Shown: piece after piece, positions 33,167-40,543 of the stretch
Numbering within the stretch: position 1 is the stretch's first letter
Layout of the letters: each line of letters starts with the position of its first letter
DNA from: Ardenticatenaceae bacterium
Lineage (GTDB): Bacteria; Chloroflexota; Anaerolineae; Promineifilales; Promineifilaceae
Assembly: GCA_030065875.1 (NCBI GenBank)
Contig: JASJCR010000063.1
Location: 1 to 42,324, forward strand
DNA: 42,324 bases
Direction of reading: 5' to 3'
Notes under the pieces: generated by a model
Told to the model about the DNA's origin: nothing
The model's input: only the letters and a program-made list of their open reading frames with translations
Databases searched by the model: none
Made by a program: the position numbers and the translations under genes

Positions 33167-33709
33167 ATGAAAGAATCTTATGGTTCTGACGCCTACAGCA
33201 ATATTCAGGATAATTTCAACTCCGTTGAATCTTTAATGCGCAAAATCCCGGGTTTCAAAGGGTATCTTGAAAAGCGCGATCGGCGCGAAGCTGATCAGCT
33301 GCTGCGAGAAACACTGGCGGCCCGTTTTGAGGAAGTGCGTTTGCAGTTTGCTCAAATCCAGGAAGCGCTATCCCATGATATCATCAAAGCGATTGACTTT
33401 GCGGAACCGATGGGTCGTATTGACAATCAGTTGATGGGCTTAATTGGCAAAATTAAAGATGCCCCTCAAGGGTATGCCGGCTTTTTTGATGCGGTTAAAG
33501 TAGATGAAGCCAAACTGCAGGAAATTTACCAATTTGATCAAACGATGATGGGACACGGGGAACAAATCGCGACCGCGGTGATCGCCCTGTCCGATTCCGT
33601 CGACGCAGACGGCGATATTCATGCTGCCATTCGCGTGGTCACAAAAGCCGTCCAGAATGCCAATCAGGCGTTCGCTTCTCGCAATGAAATTTTGACTTCC
33701 ATGGCCTAG
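33167..33709 (+). CDS. Uncharacterised helical protein next to an SPFH gene
   Basis: A 180-residue protein, predicted entirely helical and acidic, with no signal peptide or membrane segment. It begins MKESYGSDAYSNIQDNFN and contains IPGFKGYLEKRDRREADQLL. I recognise no named family. An excellent ribosome binding site (GAGGAGGT) suggests high translation. It is 22 bases before the SPFH-HTH gene, which has its own AGGAG. The pair is likely cotranscribed and the products may act in one membrane-associated complex, as PspA-like helical proteins do beside SPFH proteins; that comparison is inference. Confidence 0.75.
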   Translation: MKESYGSDAYSNIQDNFNSVESLMRKIPGFKGYLEKRDRREADQLLRETLAARFEEVRLQFAQIQEALSHDIIKAIDFAEPMGRIDNQLMGLIGKIKDAPQGYAGFFDAVKVDEAKLQEIYQFDQTMMGHGEQIATAVIALSDSVDADGDIHAAIRVVTKAVQNANQAFASRNEILTSMA

Positions 33710-33731
33710 GCCTAAAACAAGGAGAATTTAT

Positions 33732-34817
33732 ATGGCTCGAATTATGGATCGCGTTATGGTTGAGCGATGGCTCAGCGATGAAATCGTGCAAAAAGTTCCA
33801 CAAGGTGGCCCTGGTGACATTCGGCTGGGGTCCCAATGTATTGTCAATCCGGGTGAGATGGCGGTGTTTGTGCGCAGCGGTGAATCTCTCGGCACCTTTA
33901 ACTCCGGCACGCATACGTTAACCACGGCCAATTTACCGTGGCTCGACAGCCTGGTCAAAGGGGTTTTTGGCGGAAAAAATATTTTTACGGCCGATGTTTT
34001 CTTTGTTAAAACAACCGACATCACGATGAAGTGGGGGACCGCTAACCCCATCATCGTCGAACACCCCAACCGCAGTCCGGGCGCATCAGCCATGGTCGGA
34101 AACGGCACCTATGTCCTCAAAGTAAAAGACCCATGGCGCTTTTTGACGGCCATGGATGCCTTCCGCGACAGCGTCCGCACCCCTCAGCTCAAGGAGCGCC
34201 TCGATCCGATGCTGGGCGTGATGATGCAGGACAAAATGAGCGAGCTGGCGCTGGCCAAACAGCTTGGCCCGGCCCAACTGCAATCTTTATCCAAAGATTT
34301 AAACGATTTGCTCATCGGTCTGCTGCAGGCTGAATTTGACGCCATCGGCATGGCTCTGGTTGACTTTAATATTCGAATCGCCCTGCACCCGAACTCCTTG
34401 GAAGTCGTGACCAAAATGGGATACGGCACCAGCTATGTTCAAATGCAGCAGGCGGACGCCATTCGCGCCGCCGGAGACCAGCCGGGCGGTGGTGAAGGAT
34501 TAGCCGGCATTGGCATGGGGATGATGGGCATGGGCGCGATGCAGCAGCAGCAGATGTTGCAGCAGCAACAAATGATGCAGCAGCAGCAAATGCAGCAGCA
34601 GCAAGCGCAACAACCGGCTCAGCAAAGCGGAGCTTCCTCAGGATCTTCGGGAAGTGAAATGCCTGACGTCATGACGCCAGAACAAGCGGCCACCATTTTG
34701 CAGGTCACTGTTGATGATGTTATTGCCGCAATTGAAGCGGGGGATTTAAAAGCTCGAAAAATTGGCCCGGCCTACCGGATCTCTAAAGCCAACATGGAAG
34801 CGTTTTTGAGCGGCTAA
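33732..34817 (+). CDS. SPFH-domain protein fused to an excisionase-type helix-turn-helix
   Basis: A 361-residue protein. Residues 1-245 form an SPFH/band-7 domain of the YdjI/virion-core type (VPQGGPGDIRLGSQCIVNPGE start, VKDPWRFL, QAEFDAIGMALVDFNI). A Gly/Met-rich stretch (252-270) and a Gln-rich linker (271-298) follow. Residues 313-361 form a MerR/excisionase-like helix-turn-helix (MTPEQAATILQVTVDDVIAA, GDLKARKIGPAYRISKANME). SPFH proteins form membrane-associated rings or cages; YdjI-like members usually end in a zinc ribbon rather than an HTH. There is no transmembrane helix. The HTH may bind DNA or a protein. It is cotranscribed with the 180-residue protein and followed by a terminator. 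Confidence 0.88.
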   Translation: MARIMDRVMVERWLSDEIVQKVPQGGPGDIRLGSQCIVNPGEMAVFVRSGESLGTFNSGTHTLTTANLPWLDSLVKGVFGGKNIFTADVFFVKTTDITMKWGTANPIIVEHPNRSPGASAMVGNGTYVLKVKDPWRFLTAMDAFRDSVRTPQLKERLDPMLGVMMQDKMSELALAKQLGPAQLQSLSKDLNDLLIGLLQAEFDAIGMALVDFNIRIALHPNSLEVVTKMGYGTSYVQMQQADAIRAAGDQPGGGEGLAGIGMGMMGMGAMQQQQMLQQQQMMQQQQMQQQQAQQPAQQSGASSGSSGSEMPDVMTPEQAATILQVTVDDVIAAIEAGDLKARKIGPAYRISKANMEAFLSG

Positions 34818-34826
34818 CTTTTTTAG

Positions 34827-34866
34827 AAGTCGGGCTTTTTCTTATTCTTAAAGCCCGACTTTTTAT
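34827..34866 (+). terminator. Intrinsic terminator of the SPFH operon
   Basis: A perfect 12-bp stem AAGTCGGGCTTT (34827-34838) with 34850-34861, an 11-base loop, then a T run. It reaches the stop codon of the convergent dtd gene. Confidence 0.9.
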
Positions 34867-35300
34867 TTCTCCAGCATCAGGGTGACCGGGCCATCGTTGA
34901 CGATATGCACCTGCATTTCCGCCCCAAATATCCCGGTTGCAACCCGGAATCCGGCTGATTCAAGCTGATCGCAAAAATATTCGTACAGCGGTTCTGATTG
35001 CTCTGGTCGGGCCGCATCAATAAATGACGGTCGTCGCCCTCTCTGGGTATCCCCATAAAGGGTAAATTGAGAAATGACGAGCAGCTCCCCCGCCACATCA
35101 GCCAGGGAGCGATTCATTTTCCCCGCATCATCTTCAAAAATGCGCAGCCCCACAATTTTCTGAGCCAGCCAGTCAGCCTGCCGATTGGTGTCACTGTGCG
35201 TCACGCCAACCAACACGCAAAACCCGCGGCCGATTTGACCTACAGTTTGACCGTCAACCACGACGGCCGCTTCTGATACGCGCTGGATTAGAGCCCTCAT
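34863..35300 (-). CDS. dtd: D-aminoacyl-tRNA deacylase
   Basis: A 145-residue protein of normal length for Dtd. SQFTLYGD at 77-84 and NDGPVT at 135-140 (the Gly-cis-Pro motif) are the family's active-site signatures. It removes D-amino acids (and glycine mischarged on tRNA-Ala) from tRNA, in the cytosol. The gene is single, on the minus strand, convergent with the SPFH operon, and separated from rfbA by a repeat-rich 236-base stretch. Confidence 0.97.
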   Translation of the reverse strand: MRALIQRVSEAAVVVDGQTVGQIGRGFCVLVGVTHSDTNRQADWLAQKIVGLRIFEDDAGKMNRSLADVAGELLVISQFTLYGDTQRGRRPSFIDAARPEQSEPLYEYFCDQLESAGFRVATGIFGAEMQVHIVNDGPVTLMLEK

Positions 35301-35350
35301 CTAAACCACCCATTTAGCTTAATAAAACAAAGATTGATTGTAACTAATCG

Positions 35351-35400
35351 CTTCGACAGGCTCAGCCACCGCTAAACTGCGCAGCCTGAGCCTCTTGAAG
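35351..35400. repeat. Imperfect inverted repeat
   Basis: CTTCGACAGGCTCAG (35351-35365) and, inverted with two mismatches, CTGAGCCTCTTGAAG (35386-35400). It is a common type of dispersed intergenic palindrome. Confidence 0.65.
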
Positions 35401-35447
35401 GCGGGTTTTTGACCTGACCTGAATAGTTACGAAAGATTTTAAACATG

Positions 35448-35518
35448 CACCGCAGAGAGAACACAGAGAAAAATCTATTTCGAGAGATTCTCTGCGCCCT
35501 CTTGTTCTCTGCGGTGAG
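35448..35518. repeat. Inverted repeat with CACCGCAGAGA ends
   Basis: CACCGCAGAGA at 35448-35458 and its complement TCTCTGCGGTG at 35506-35516, with further GAGA-rich pairing inside. It lies between dtd and rfbA. Confidence 0.75.
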
Positions 35519-35536
35519 AAAACATTGTAAAACTTC

Positions 35537-36412
35537 CTACGCGGCGACCTCTTTGATCAGTCGCAGCAAATATTGCCCGTATTCATTTTTGGCAAACTTC
35601 TCGGATACCGCCTTAAATTGCTCGACATCGATAAATTTTCGGCGCAGGGCGATCTCCTCCAAACAGGAAATCATCATGCCCTGTCGATCTTGAATTGCCT
35701 GCACAAACAGCCCGGCCTGCAGCAGGGATTCGTGGGTCCCCGCGTCAAGCCAGGCATATCCCCGGCCGAGAACTTCCACCCTCAGGGTCTGCTGATCCAA
35801 ATAAATCTGGTTGATATCGGTAATTTCCAACTCCCCACGAGGCGAGGGTTTTAAATTGGCCGCGTATTCGATCACCTGATTGTCGTAAAAGTAGATACCC
35901 GGCACCGCATAGTGGGATTTTGGCTTTTTCGGCTTTTCAACAATACTCAAAGCCTTGCCGCTATCATCAAAATCAATCACCCCATATCGTTCCGGATCGC
36001 GAACGCCATAGGCGAATACCATCGCCCCTTCTTCTAATGAGGCGCAGCGGCGCAAAATTTGCGGCAATCCTTCCCCATAAAAAATGTTGTCCCCCAAAAT
36101 CAAACAGACCGAATCATCCCCGACAAAATCTTTGCCCAGACGAAATGCATCGGCAATCCCTTTTGGCCGATCCTGCTCTTTGTAAGATAAACGAATACCC
36201 CACTGGCTTCCGTCCCCCAACATTTCTTCAAAATATGGTAACGCGGTCGGTGTGCTGATGATCAAGATATCTCTGATATCAGCCAACATCAACATCGAAA
36301 GAGGGTAATAAATCATCGGTTTATCATAAACCGGCAGCATTTGCTTGCTTAAGCCGATGGTCAGCGGATATAGACGTGTACCCGAACCGCCGGCAAGGAC
36401 AATTCCTTTCAT
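35537..36412 (-). CDS. rfbA: Glucose-1-phosphate thymidylyltransferase
   Basis: A 291-residue nucleotidyltransferase: the N-terminal signature GGSGTRLYPLT at 8-18, KQMLPVYDKPMIYYPLS, and the metal-binding LGDN near residue 108. It makes dTDP-glucose from glucose-1-phosphate and dTTP, the first step to dTDP-rhamnose and other deoxysugars. The length and FDDSGKA...VEKP segments match RmlA. The rfbB, rfbC and rfbD partners are not in this window. It is on the same strand as, and downstream of, the CpsD-like, Wzz-like and glycosyltransferase genes, but separated from them by a repeat-bearing gap of 285 bases. The ribosome binding site is AGGAAG. Confidence 0.95.
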   Translation of the reverse strand: MKGIVLAGGSGTRLYPLTIGLSKQMLPVYDKPMIYYPLSMLMLADIRDILIISTPTALPYFEEMLGDGSQWGIRLSYKEQDRPKGIADAFRLGKDFVGDDSVCLILGDNIFYGEGLPQILRRCASLEEGAMVFAYGVRDPERYGVIDFDDSGKALSIVEKPKKPKSHYAVPGIYFYDNQVIEYAANLKPSPRGELEITDINQIYLDQQTLRVEVLGRGYAWLDAGTHESLLQAGLFVQAIQDRQGMMISCLEEIALRRKFIDVEQFKAVSEKFAKNEYGQYLLRLIKEVAA

Positions 36413-36605
36413 ATGGTTATCTTCCTAATTATTTTAAAATTTAACGCCGTAAGCGATTTACTACACTGTTACAAAATATTCTTAATTTCTTATTTTTGAT
36501 ACGCCATTTTGCCGCAGCCAAATTTATTCGGCCGCAATGGAAACCGAAACGCGATATTGGAGATTTACAAATAAATACTGACATGAATCGACTTTCAAAA
36601 CAGAC

Positions 36606-36675
36606 TCGTCATCCCCGCGTAGGCGGGGATCCACCGGTGACAATCCAATGGATTCCCGCTTTCGCGGGAATGACG
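36606..36675. repeat. Twin palindromic repeat resembling neisserial dRS3
   Basis: Left unit ATCCCCGCGTAGGCGGGGAT and right unit ATTCCCGCTTTCGCGGGAAT, with outer CGTC and GACG. The right unit fits the pattern ATTCCC-8N-GGGAAT exactly. The units are separated by about 22 bases and arranged so the whole can form a longer cruciform. Confidence 0.8.
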
Positions 36676-36697
36676 TTGCCCTATCGGTGGCTGGTTT

Positions 36698-37339
36698 TTA
36701 ATAATAATTCCCAATTGACCGATCCTGGGCCGCATTGGTTAAGGCCACGCCCACGATCCGCACGCGGGCCTTCTCGAGCATCTCCTTGGCCTTCTGTGCG
36801 TGATCCCGGCGGGTTTGACCACTTTCTATCACCAATAAAATCCCATCCACCTTGGCCCCCAAAACGGTGGCATCCGTGACCGCAATAACCGGAGGGGCAT
36901 GAAACAAAACCATGTCAACCTGATCCAGCAATGTCTCAATCATGAGATCAATTTTGCGAGAGCCCAGCAAATCAGCCGGATTCGGGGGCTTTGGTCCGGA
37001 CGCCAGCAACCACAGGTTTTCAACAGCGGTTTGCTGGAGCGGCAAATCTTCATCGCCAAGCAGGGTATTGGTCAACCCCGGCTCAACCGGTTTTTCAAGC
37101 AGGGTATGCAGCGACGGCCGGCGCAAATCACATTCGACCAGCACGATTTTCCGGCCGCTTTGGGCTATCGTAACCGCCAGGTTGGCCGCCATTACCGCCG
37201 TTTCTTCATTGGGGGCCGGTGACGTAATCACCAGCGTTCGCAAAGGCTCATCTAAACTATAAAATGACAAATTGGTTCTTAATGTGCGATACGCTTCGCT
37301 CTGAGGCGCCTGCGGATCTTCAATCGTTATCAAACTCAT
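36698..37339 (-). CDS. CpsD/CapB-like tyrosine-kinase-family protein with degenerate P-loop
   Basis: A 213-residue BY-kinase (CpsD/YwqD-like) homologue. The family frame is clear: SEAYRTLRTNL at the start, Walker A' VLVECDLRRPSLH (Asp71), and APPVIAVTDA near the Walker B site. But Walker A reads SPAPNEETAV at 40-49, where active relatives have PGEGKS/T, so the Lys, Gly and Ser/Thr of the P-loop are gone. Walker B Asp is His147 (VLFHAPP). ATP hydrolysis is therefore unlikely; it may be a scaffold or regulator. The C-terminus ends in NYY, a short tyrosine tail. It follows the Wzz-like gene across an octamer/heptamer repeat. Confidence 0.88.
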   Translation of the reverse strand: MSLITIEDPQAPQSEAYRTLRTNLSFYSLDEPLRTLVITSPAPNEETAVMAANLAVTIAQSGRKIVLVECDLRRPSLHTLLEKPVEPGLTNTLLGDEDLPLQQTAVENLWLLASGPKPPNPADLLGSRKIDLMIETLLDQVDMVLFHAPPVIAVTDATVLGAKVDGILLVIESGQTRRDHAQKAKEMLEKARVRIVGVALTNAAQDRSIGNYY

Positions 37340-37416
37340 ACTTCGCTATCCTGTTACGGACAAAATCTATTTTACAAAATCGACCTTTCCACGTTGCTTA
37401 CCATTTAATATCGGTA

Positions 37417-37554
37417 TATTGGTGTAGTGGTTTATTGGTGTATTGGTCTATCCGTTATTGACCATTGATTATTGATTATTCACCATTAGTTATTGGTATC
37501 ATGCTTACTTACACAAATAAACCAATAACTAATACACTAATATACCAATATACT
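37417..37554. repeat. Octamer/heptamer array, partly inverted
   Basis: Five 8-base units at 37417-37456 (TATTGGTG type) are followed without a break by six 7-base units at 37457-37498 (ATTGATT type). About 15 bases later, complementary-type units (AACCAATA, ACTAATAC) fill 37513-37554. It lies between the CpsD-like and Wzz-like genes. Confidence 0.8.
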
Positions 37555-37563
37555 GTTCACAAT

Positions 37564-38214
37564 CTAAGATTTCGGAATTGTCCCCACCACCGGCACTTCC
37601 AGGTACCGCTCAATATCCTCACTGCGGCGCAGGATACCGGAATCGACCCATTCCAAAATAAAAATCAAAATTAAGCCAACCAGCGCCCCCATCACGCCAC
37701 CGGCGATGGTGTTAATTCTCATGCGAGGGCTTTTTAAGGCGATTTTGGGATTATCGACAAATTCAATGCCAATTCGATCTTCCTTACGCAGCTTGGCGTT
37801 ATTTTCTTCCTGCCATTGAATCACCAAATTGCCCCAGGTTCGGGCAATATCGTTGGCCTGCTGTTCGCTTGTATCCTCAACCTCCAGGGTGATGATAAAG
37901 CTCGAATCATCCGAGGCGATCCCCACTTTTCCCAACAAATCATCCGGGTTCATGTCGAGCTGCAAGGTATTAATAACCACACCCGCCCGCAGGCTGCTGT
38001 TCATCCACTGAGTATAGCCACGCATCAGGGTTTTGGCCGCCTGTGCCTGGCCAAAGTCGGTGCGCGAGGGAATCACCAGCAGGCGCAGCGTTGATTCATA
38101 AACACGGGGCTGCATATCGCTGTAAACATAGGTAGCCCCGGCCGTCAGCACGGCCAAGACAATAATCATCCAGCCTCTCTGACGCAAGATGCGAAAATAA
38201 TCACGAAATTCCAT
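37564..38214 (-). CDS. Wzz/YveK-like polysaccharide chain-length protein
   Basis: A 216-residue membrane protein of the Wzz/capsular biosynthesis family. It begins MEFRDYFRILRQRGWMII with transmembrane helix 1 at about 16-34. An outer domain of about 140 residues follows, then a second helix at about 176-196, and a short cytoplasmic tail (ERYLEVPVVGTIPKS) of the type that contacts the CpsD kinase. It sets polysaccharide chain length or export with CpsD. I use the ATG at 38214 after AAAGGA; an upstream start would lie deep in the glycosyltransferase gene. It overlaps that gene by 14 bases. Confidence 0.9.
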   Translation of the reverse strand: MEFRDYFRILRQRGWMIIVLAVLTAGATYVYSDMQPRVYESTLRLLVIPSRTDFGQAQAAKTLMRGYTQWMNSSLRAGVVINTLQLDMNPDDLLGKVGIASDDSSFIITLEVEDTSEQQANDIARTWGNLVIQWQEENNAKLRKEDRIGIEFVDNPKIALKSPRMRINTIAGGVMGALVGLILIFILEWVDSGILRRSEDIERYLEVPVVGTIPKS

Positions 38215-39343
38215 AATCTTTCCTTTCTCCGCGCAGCCATTGATTGTGAAGCTCTTTTTTCTGCGCGATAAATAATTCCAGCTGCTTTTTAAAAACGGCC
38301 GTGTCAAATTTCTCGGCGTGCCGCCGAATAAAATCGGGATCTACGGCAGCGGTATCAAAAGATTTTACAACCTCAACCATCTCGGCCACCGTTTGCCGTG
38401 AAAACAGGATGCCGGTGCCGGGGACGACCGTATCAAGAACGCCACCGGCCGCGTAGGCGATGACCGGCCGACCGGCCGCCATCGCCTGAATTGGCGCGAT
38501 TCCAAAATCTTCTTCACCCGGCCAGATAAACGCCTTGCAGCGAGCCATTAAGGCCGGTAAATCCTCATCCGGAACATACCCTAAAAAGGTAATGTTGTTA
38601 TTTGCCAGACCTTCCAGCCGGGCCCGGTCTCGGCCAGAACCGGCGATAAACAGCGGTTTGTTCAATTGGTTAAACGCTTCAATCAGCAGATCAAGACGCC
38701 GATAAGGGACCAGCCGGCCCACAAAAAGATAATAATCCTCAATTTCATGGGTTAAGACCGGCGAAAATCGGCCGGTGTCAACCGGTGGGTAAATGATCTG
38801 CGCATCGCGATGATAAAACTTGGCGATCCGGCGACGAACCGCCTCCGATATAGCGATAAAATGATCGACCCGATCGGCTGCCAGTCGATCCCAAAGCCGC
38901 ATATGGTAAAGAATCGGCTGCAAAAAACGATTGGCGGTTGGGCCAATGGACTCCTGCTCCGCATACTGCATATACCGCCAAACATAGCGAGTGGGTGTCA
39001 GACAGTAACAGACATGAAGCGTTTCAGGTTCAGTAATAATCCCGTGGCAAAAACCGCTTTTATTGGTTAACACCAAATCATATTCGCGAAAATCAAACAA
39101 TTCAAAAGAGAACGGATAGAGCGGGAAGTAAAGCTGCTGTCTTTTTTGGGCAAACGGCAAACGGTCGATAAAACTGGTGCGAATATCCCAGGAACGCCAA
39201 TGATCCGGCATTTTTTCCGGCCAATAAAGCGATGTGTAGAGAGGTGCCTGCGGAAATAATTCAACCAGCTTTTCCAGAACATCCTCTGCACCGCCAATTT
39301 GATTTAACCAATCATGTACCAATGCTGTCTTCATGCCCATCAT
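38201..39343 (-). CDS. Glycosyltransferase family 4
   Basis: A 380-residue GT-B retaining glycosyltransferase. The N-terminal domain starts ALVHDWLNQIGGAEDVLEKL. The C-terminal nucleotide-sugar domain has YLFVGRLVPYRRLDLLIEAF and the EX7E-type motif EEDFGIAPIQAMAAGRP. It transfers a sugar from a nucleotide donor to a growing lipid-linked polysaccharide at the inner face of the membrane. It is the first gene of the exopolysaccharide operon, with a good promoter at 39380-39407. It could start at any of three ATGs within nine bases (39343, 39340 or 39334). Confidence 0.92.
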   Translation of the reverse strand: MMGMKTALVHDWLNQIGGAEDVLEKLVELFPQAPLYTSLYWPEKMPDHWRSWDIRTSFIDRLPFAQKRQQLYFPLYPFSFELFDFREYDLVLTNKSGFCHGIITEPETLHVCYCLTPTRYVWRYMQYAEQESIGPTANRFLQPILYHMRLWDRLAADRVDHFIAISEAVRRRIAKFYHRDAQIIYPPVDTGRFSPVLTHEIEDYYLFVGRLVPYRRLDLLIEAFNQLNKPLFIAGSGRDRARLEGLANNNITFLGYVPDEDLPALMARCKAFIWPGEEDFGIAPIQAMAAGRPVIAYAAGGVLDTVVPGTGILFSRQTVAEMVEVVKSFDTAAVDPDFIRRHAEKFDTAVFKKQLELFIAQKKELHNQWLRGERKDYGIS

Positions 39344-39379
39344 TGCGGTGCGTCAAAAATGACACGTAACGCGACGAGG

Positions 39380-39407
39380 ATTATAAAGCGATCATCAGCG
39401 GATTCAA
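39380..39407 (-). promoter_or_regulatory. Sigma70-type promoter of the exopolysaccharide operon
   Basis: Minus strand: -35 TTGAAT (39402-39407), 16-bp spacer, perfect -10 TATAAT (39380-39385). Initiation is expected near 39373, 30 bases before the glycosyltransferase start. Confidence 0.75.
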
Positions 39408-39439
39408 ATGTTTATGGAGGATTTAAGGGGAGAATGTAT

Positions 39440-39473
39440 AAAAAAAAGCGGCCGATCGTAGAGATCGGCCGCT
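39440..39473 (-). terminator. Intrinsic terminator after the PspC gene
   Basis: A perfect 11-bp stem AGCGGCCGATC (39447-39457) with 39463-39473 and a 5-base loop. The A run at 39440-39446 gives the T tract on the minus strand. Confidence 0.9.
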
Positions 39474-39500
39474 AACGCTTATTAAAATTATATTTAACTG

Positions 39501-39746
39501 TTACGAATCTTTGACGACAATCTCATCTTCGGTAAATGGATTCATCATCCCTTCTACCTCTTCATCTCTGGGCATAATAATCGCCATTAACACGTAAACC
39601 AGCAGCCCAAGTGGCGGATTGGACAAAATTGCCAGAGCAAATAGTAAGCGGACGATAACCGGATCGATCTGCACGTATTCGGCTACACCACCAGCCACGC
39701 CAGCAACCATTTTGTCATTTGTTGAACGCATCATTTTTTTACTCAT
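39501..39746 (-). CDS. PspC domain protein
   Basis: An 81-residue protein with a PspC domain: the basic N-terminus RSTNDKMVAGVAGGVAEY and one transmembrane segment (VIVRLLFALAILSNPPLGLLVYVLM), then an acidic tail. PspC-type proteins take part in envelope stress responses, sometimes as sensors or partners of PspA or LiaF. I use the ATG at 39746, which has GGAG nine bases upstream; an in-frame TTG at 39761 overlaps that site. It follows the LiaF-like gene on the same strand and ends in a terminator. Confidence 0.9.
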   Translation of the reverse strand: MSKKMMRSTNDKMVAGVAGGVAEYVQIDPVIVRLLFALAILSNPPLGLLVYVLMAIIMPRDEEVEGMMNPFTEDEIVVKDS

Positions 39747-39839
39747 TTTTCGTTTCTCCAAAGCCGAAATTGGCCAAATTTTTTTCTTTTAAGTTACAAC
39801 TCAATACGGAGAAGAATGAGGGTGGTTGCAAATGATTTT

Positions 39840-40340
39840 TCACCGTCGGAATAAAATCGAGCGCATCAGCCACCCCACACCCAAAATGATCAGGAGGATA
39901 GGCCACAAGAAGCTGAATGAAGATGAGAATACGGCCGTAAATACGACAAATAAAACAATTCCCACGATCAGCGGGGGGCCACCATGGGATAGGCTCCGCT
40001 GCAACCCTTTACCCTGGCGTATCTCAGATAAAACGATGCCGATGCCAACAAATGCGGGAATCAACAGCCAAAGTTGCCAGAAATCCCACCAATTAAACGT
40101 GTTGGAAACAAAAAGAATCATTCCAATACCGCTCAGGATGGTCCCGGGAATCAGCATAGGTGGGCTGGCAACCACACCGGAAACGAAAAAAATGACCCCC
40201 AATCCCAATGGAATCAGCGGCCAAAGCAGTGCAAAATCAATCGATTGAGATAATCCCGGAATGAATTGCACCAGCAAAAAACAGGTTCCCAATAAAATTA
40301 ATAGGAAACCCACTAAAATTGAACTTTGATTCTTCATCAT
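39840..40340 (-). CDS. LiaF/LiaI-like multi-pass membrane protein
   Basis: A 166-residue protein with about six hydrophobic helices and little else. The first pair (ILVGFLLILLGTCFLLVQF, LLWPLIPLGLGVIFFV) follows the LiaI/LiaF transmembrane pattern with the LWPLIPLGLG motif, and WPILLIILGVGWLM repeats it near the C-terminus. There is no LiaF C-terminal cytoplasmic domain. These proteins are tied to cell-envelope stress sensing. The PspC gene follows 93 bases later on the same strand. Confidence 0.85.
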   Translation of the reverse strand: MMKNQSSILVGFLLILLGTCFLLVQFIPGLSQSIDFALLWPLIPLGLGVIFFVSGVVASPPMLIPGTILSGIGMILFVSNTFNWWDFWQLWLLIPAFVGIGIVLSEIRQGKGLQRSLSHGGPPLIVGIVLFVVFTAVFSSSFSFLWPILLIILGVGWLMRSILFRR

Positions 40341-40543
40341 AATAATTTGTGCCTCTCTACATTTATCTCTCTCCCGAGAGTCCTTTAGGGCTTCCGAAGT
40401 TTAACACAACGAAAGGCAGATAAAACCTTCTGCTGTACCTCACATTACGCTGTGAAAACGTTAGGGTCGCACTCGCTTAGAAAATTCTCTTTTTGAGGTG
40501 AGATGTGCTAAACTCATCAGGCCCATAGTTAAGGAGACCTAAA

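Noticed and set aside
34541..34626. A run of CAG/CAA triplets
   Set aside because: It encodes the Gln-rich linker of the SPFH-HTH protein in frame, so it is a low-complexity coding stretch, not a separate repeat.
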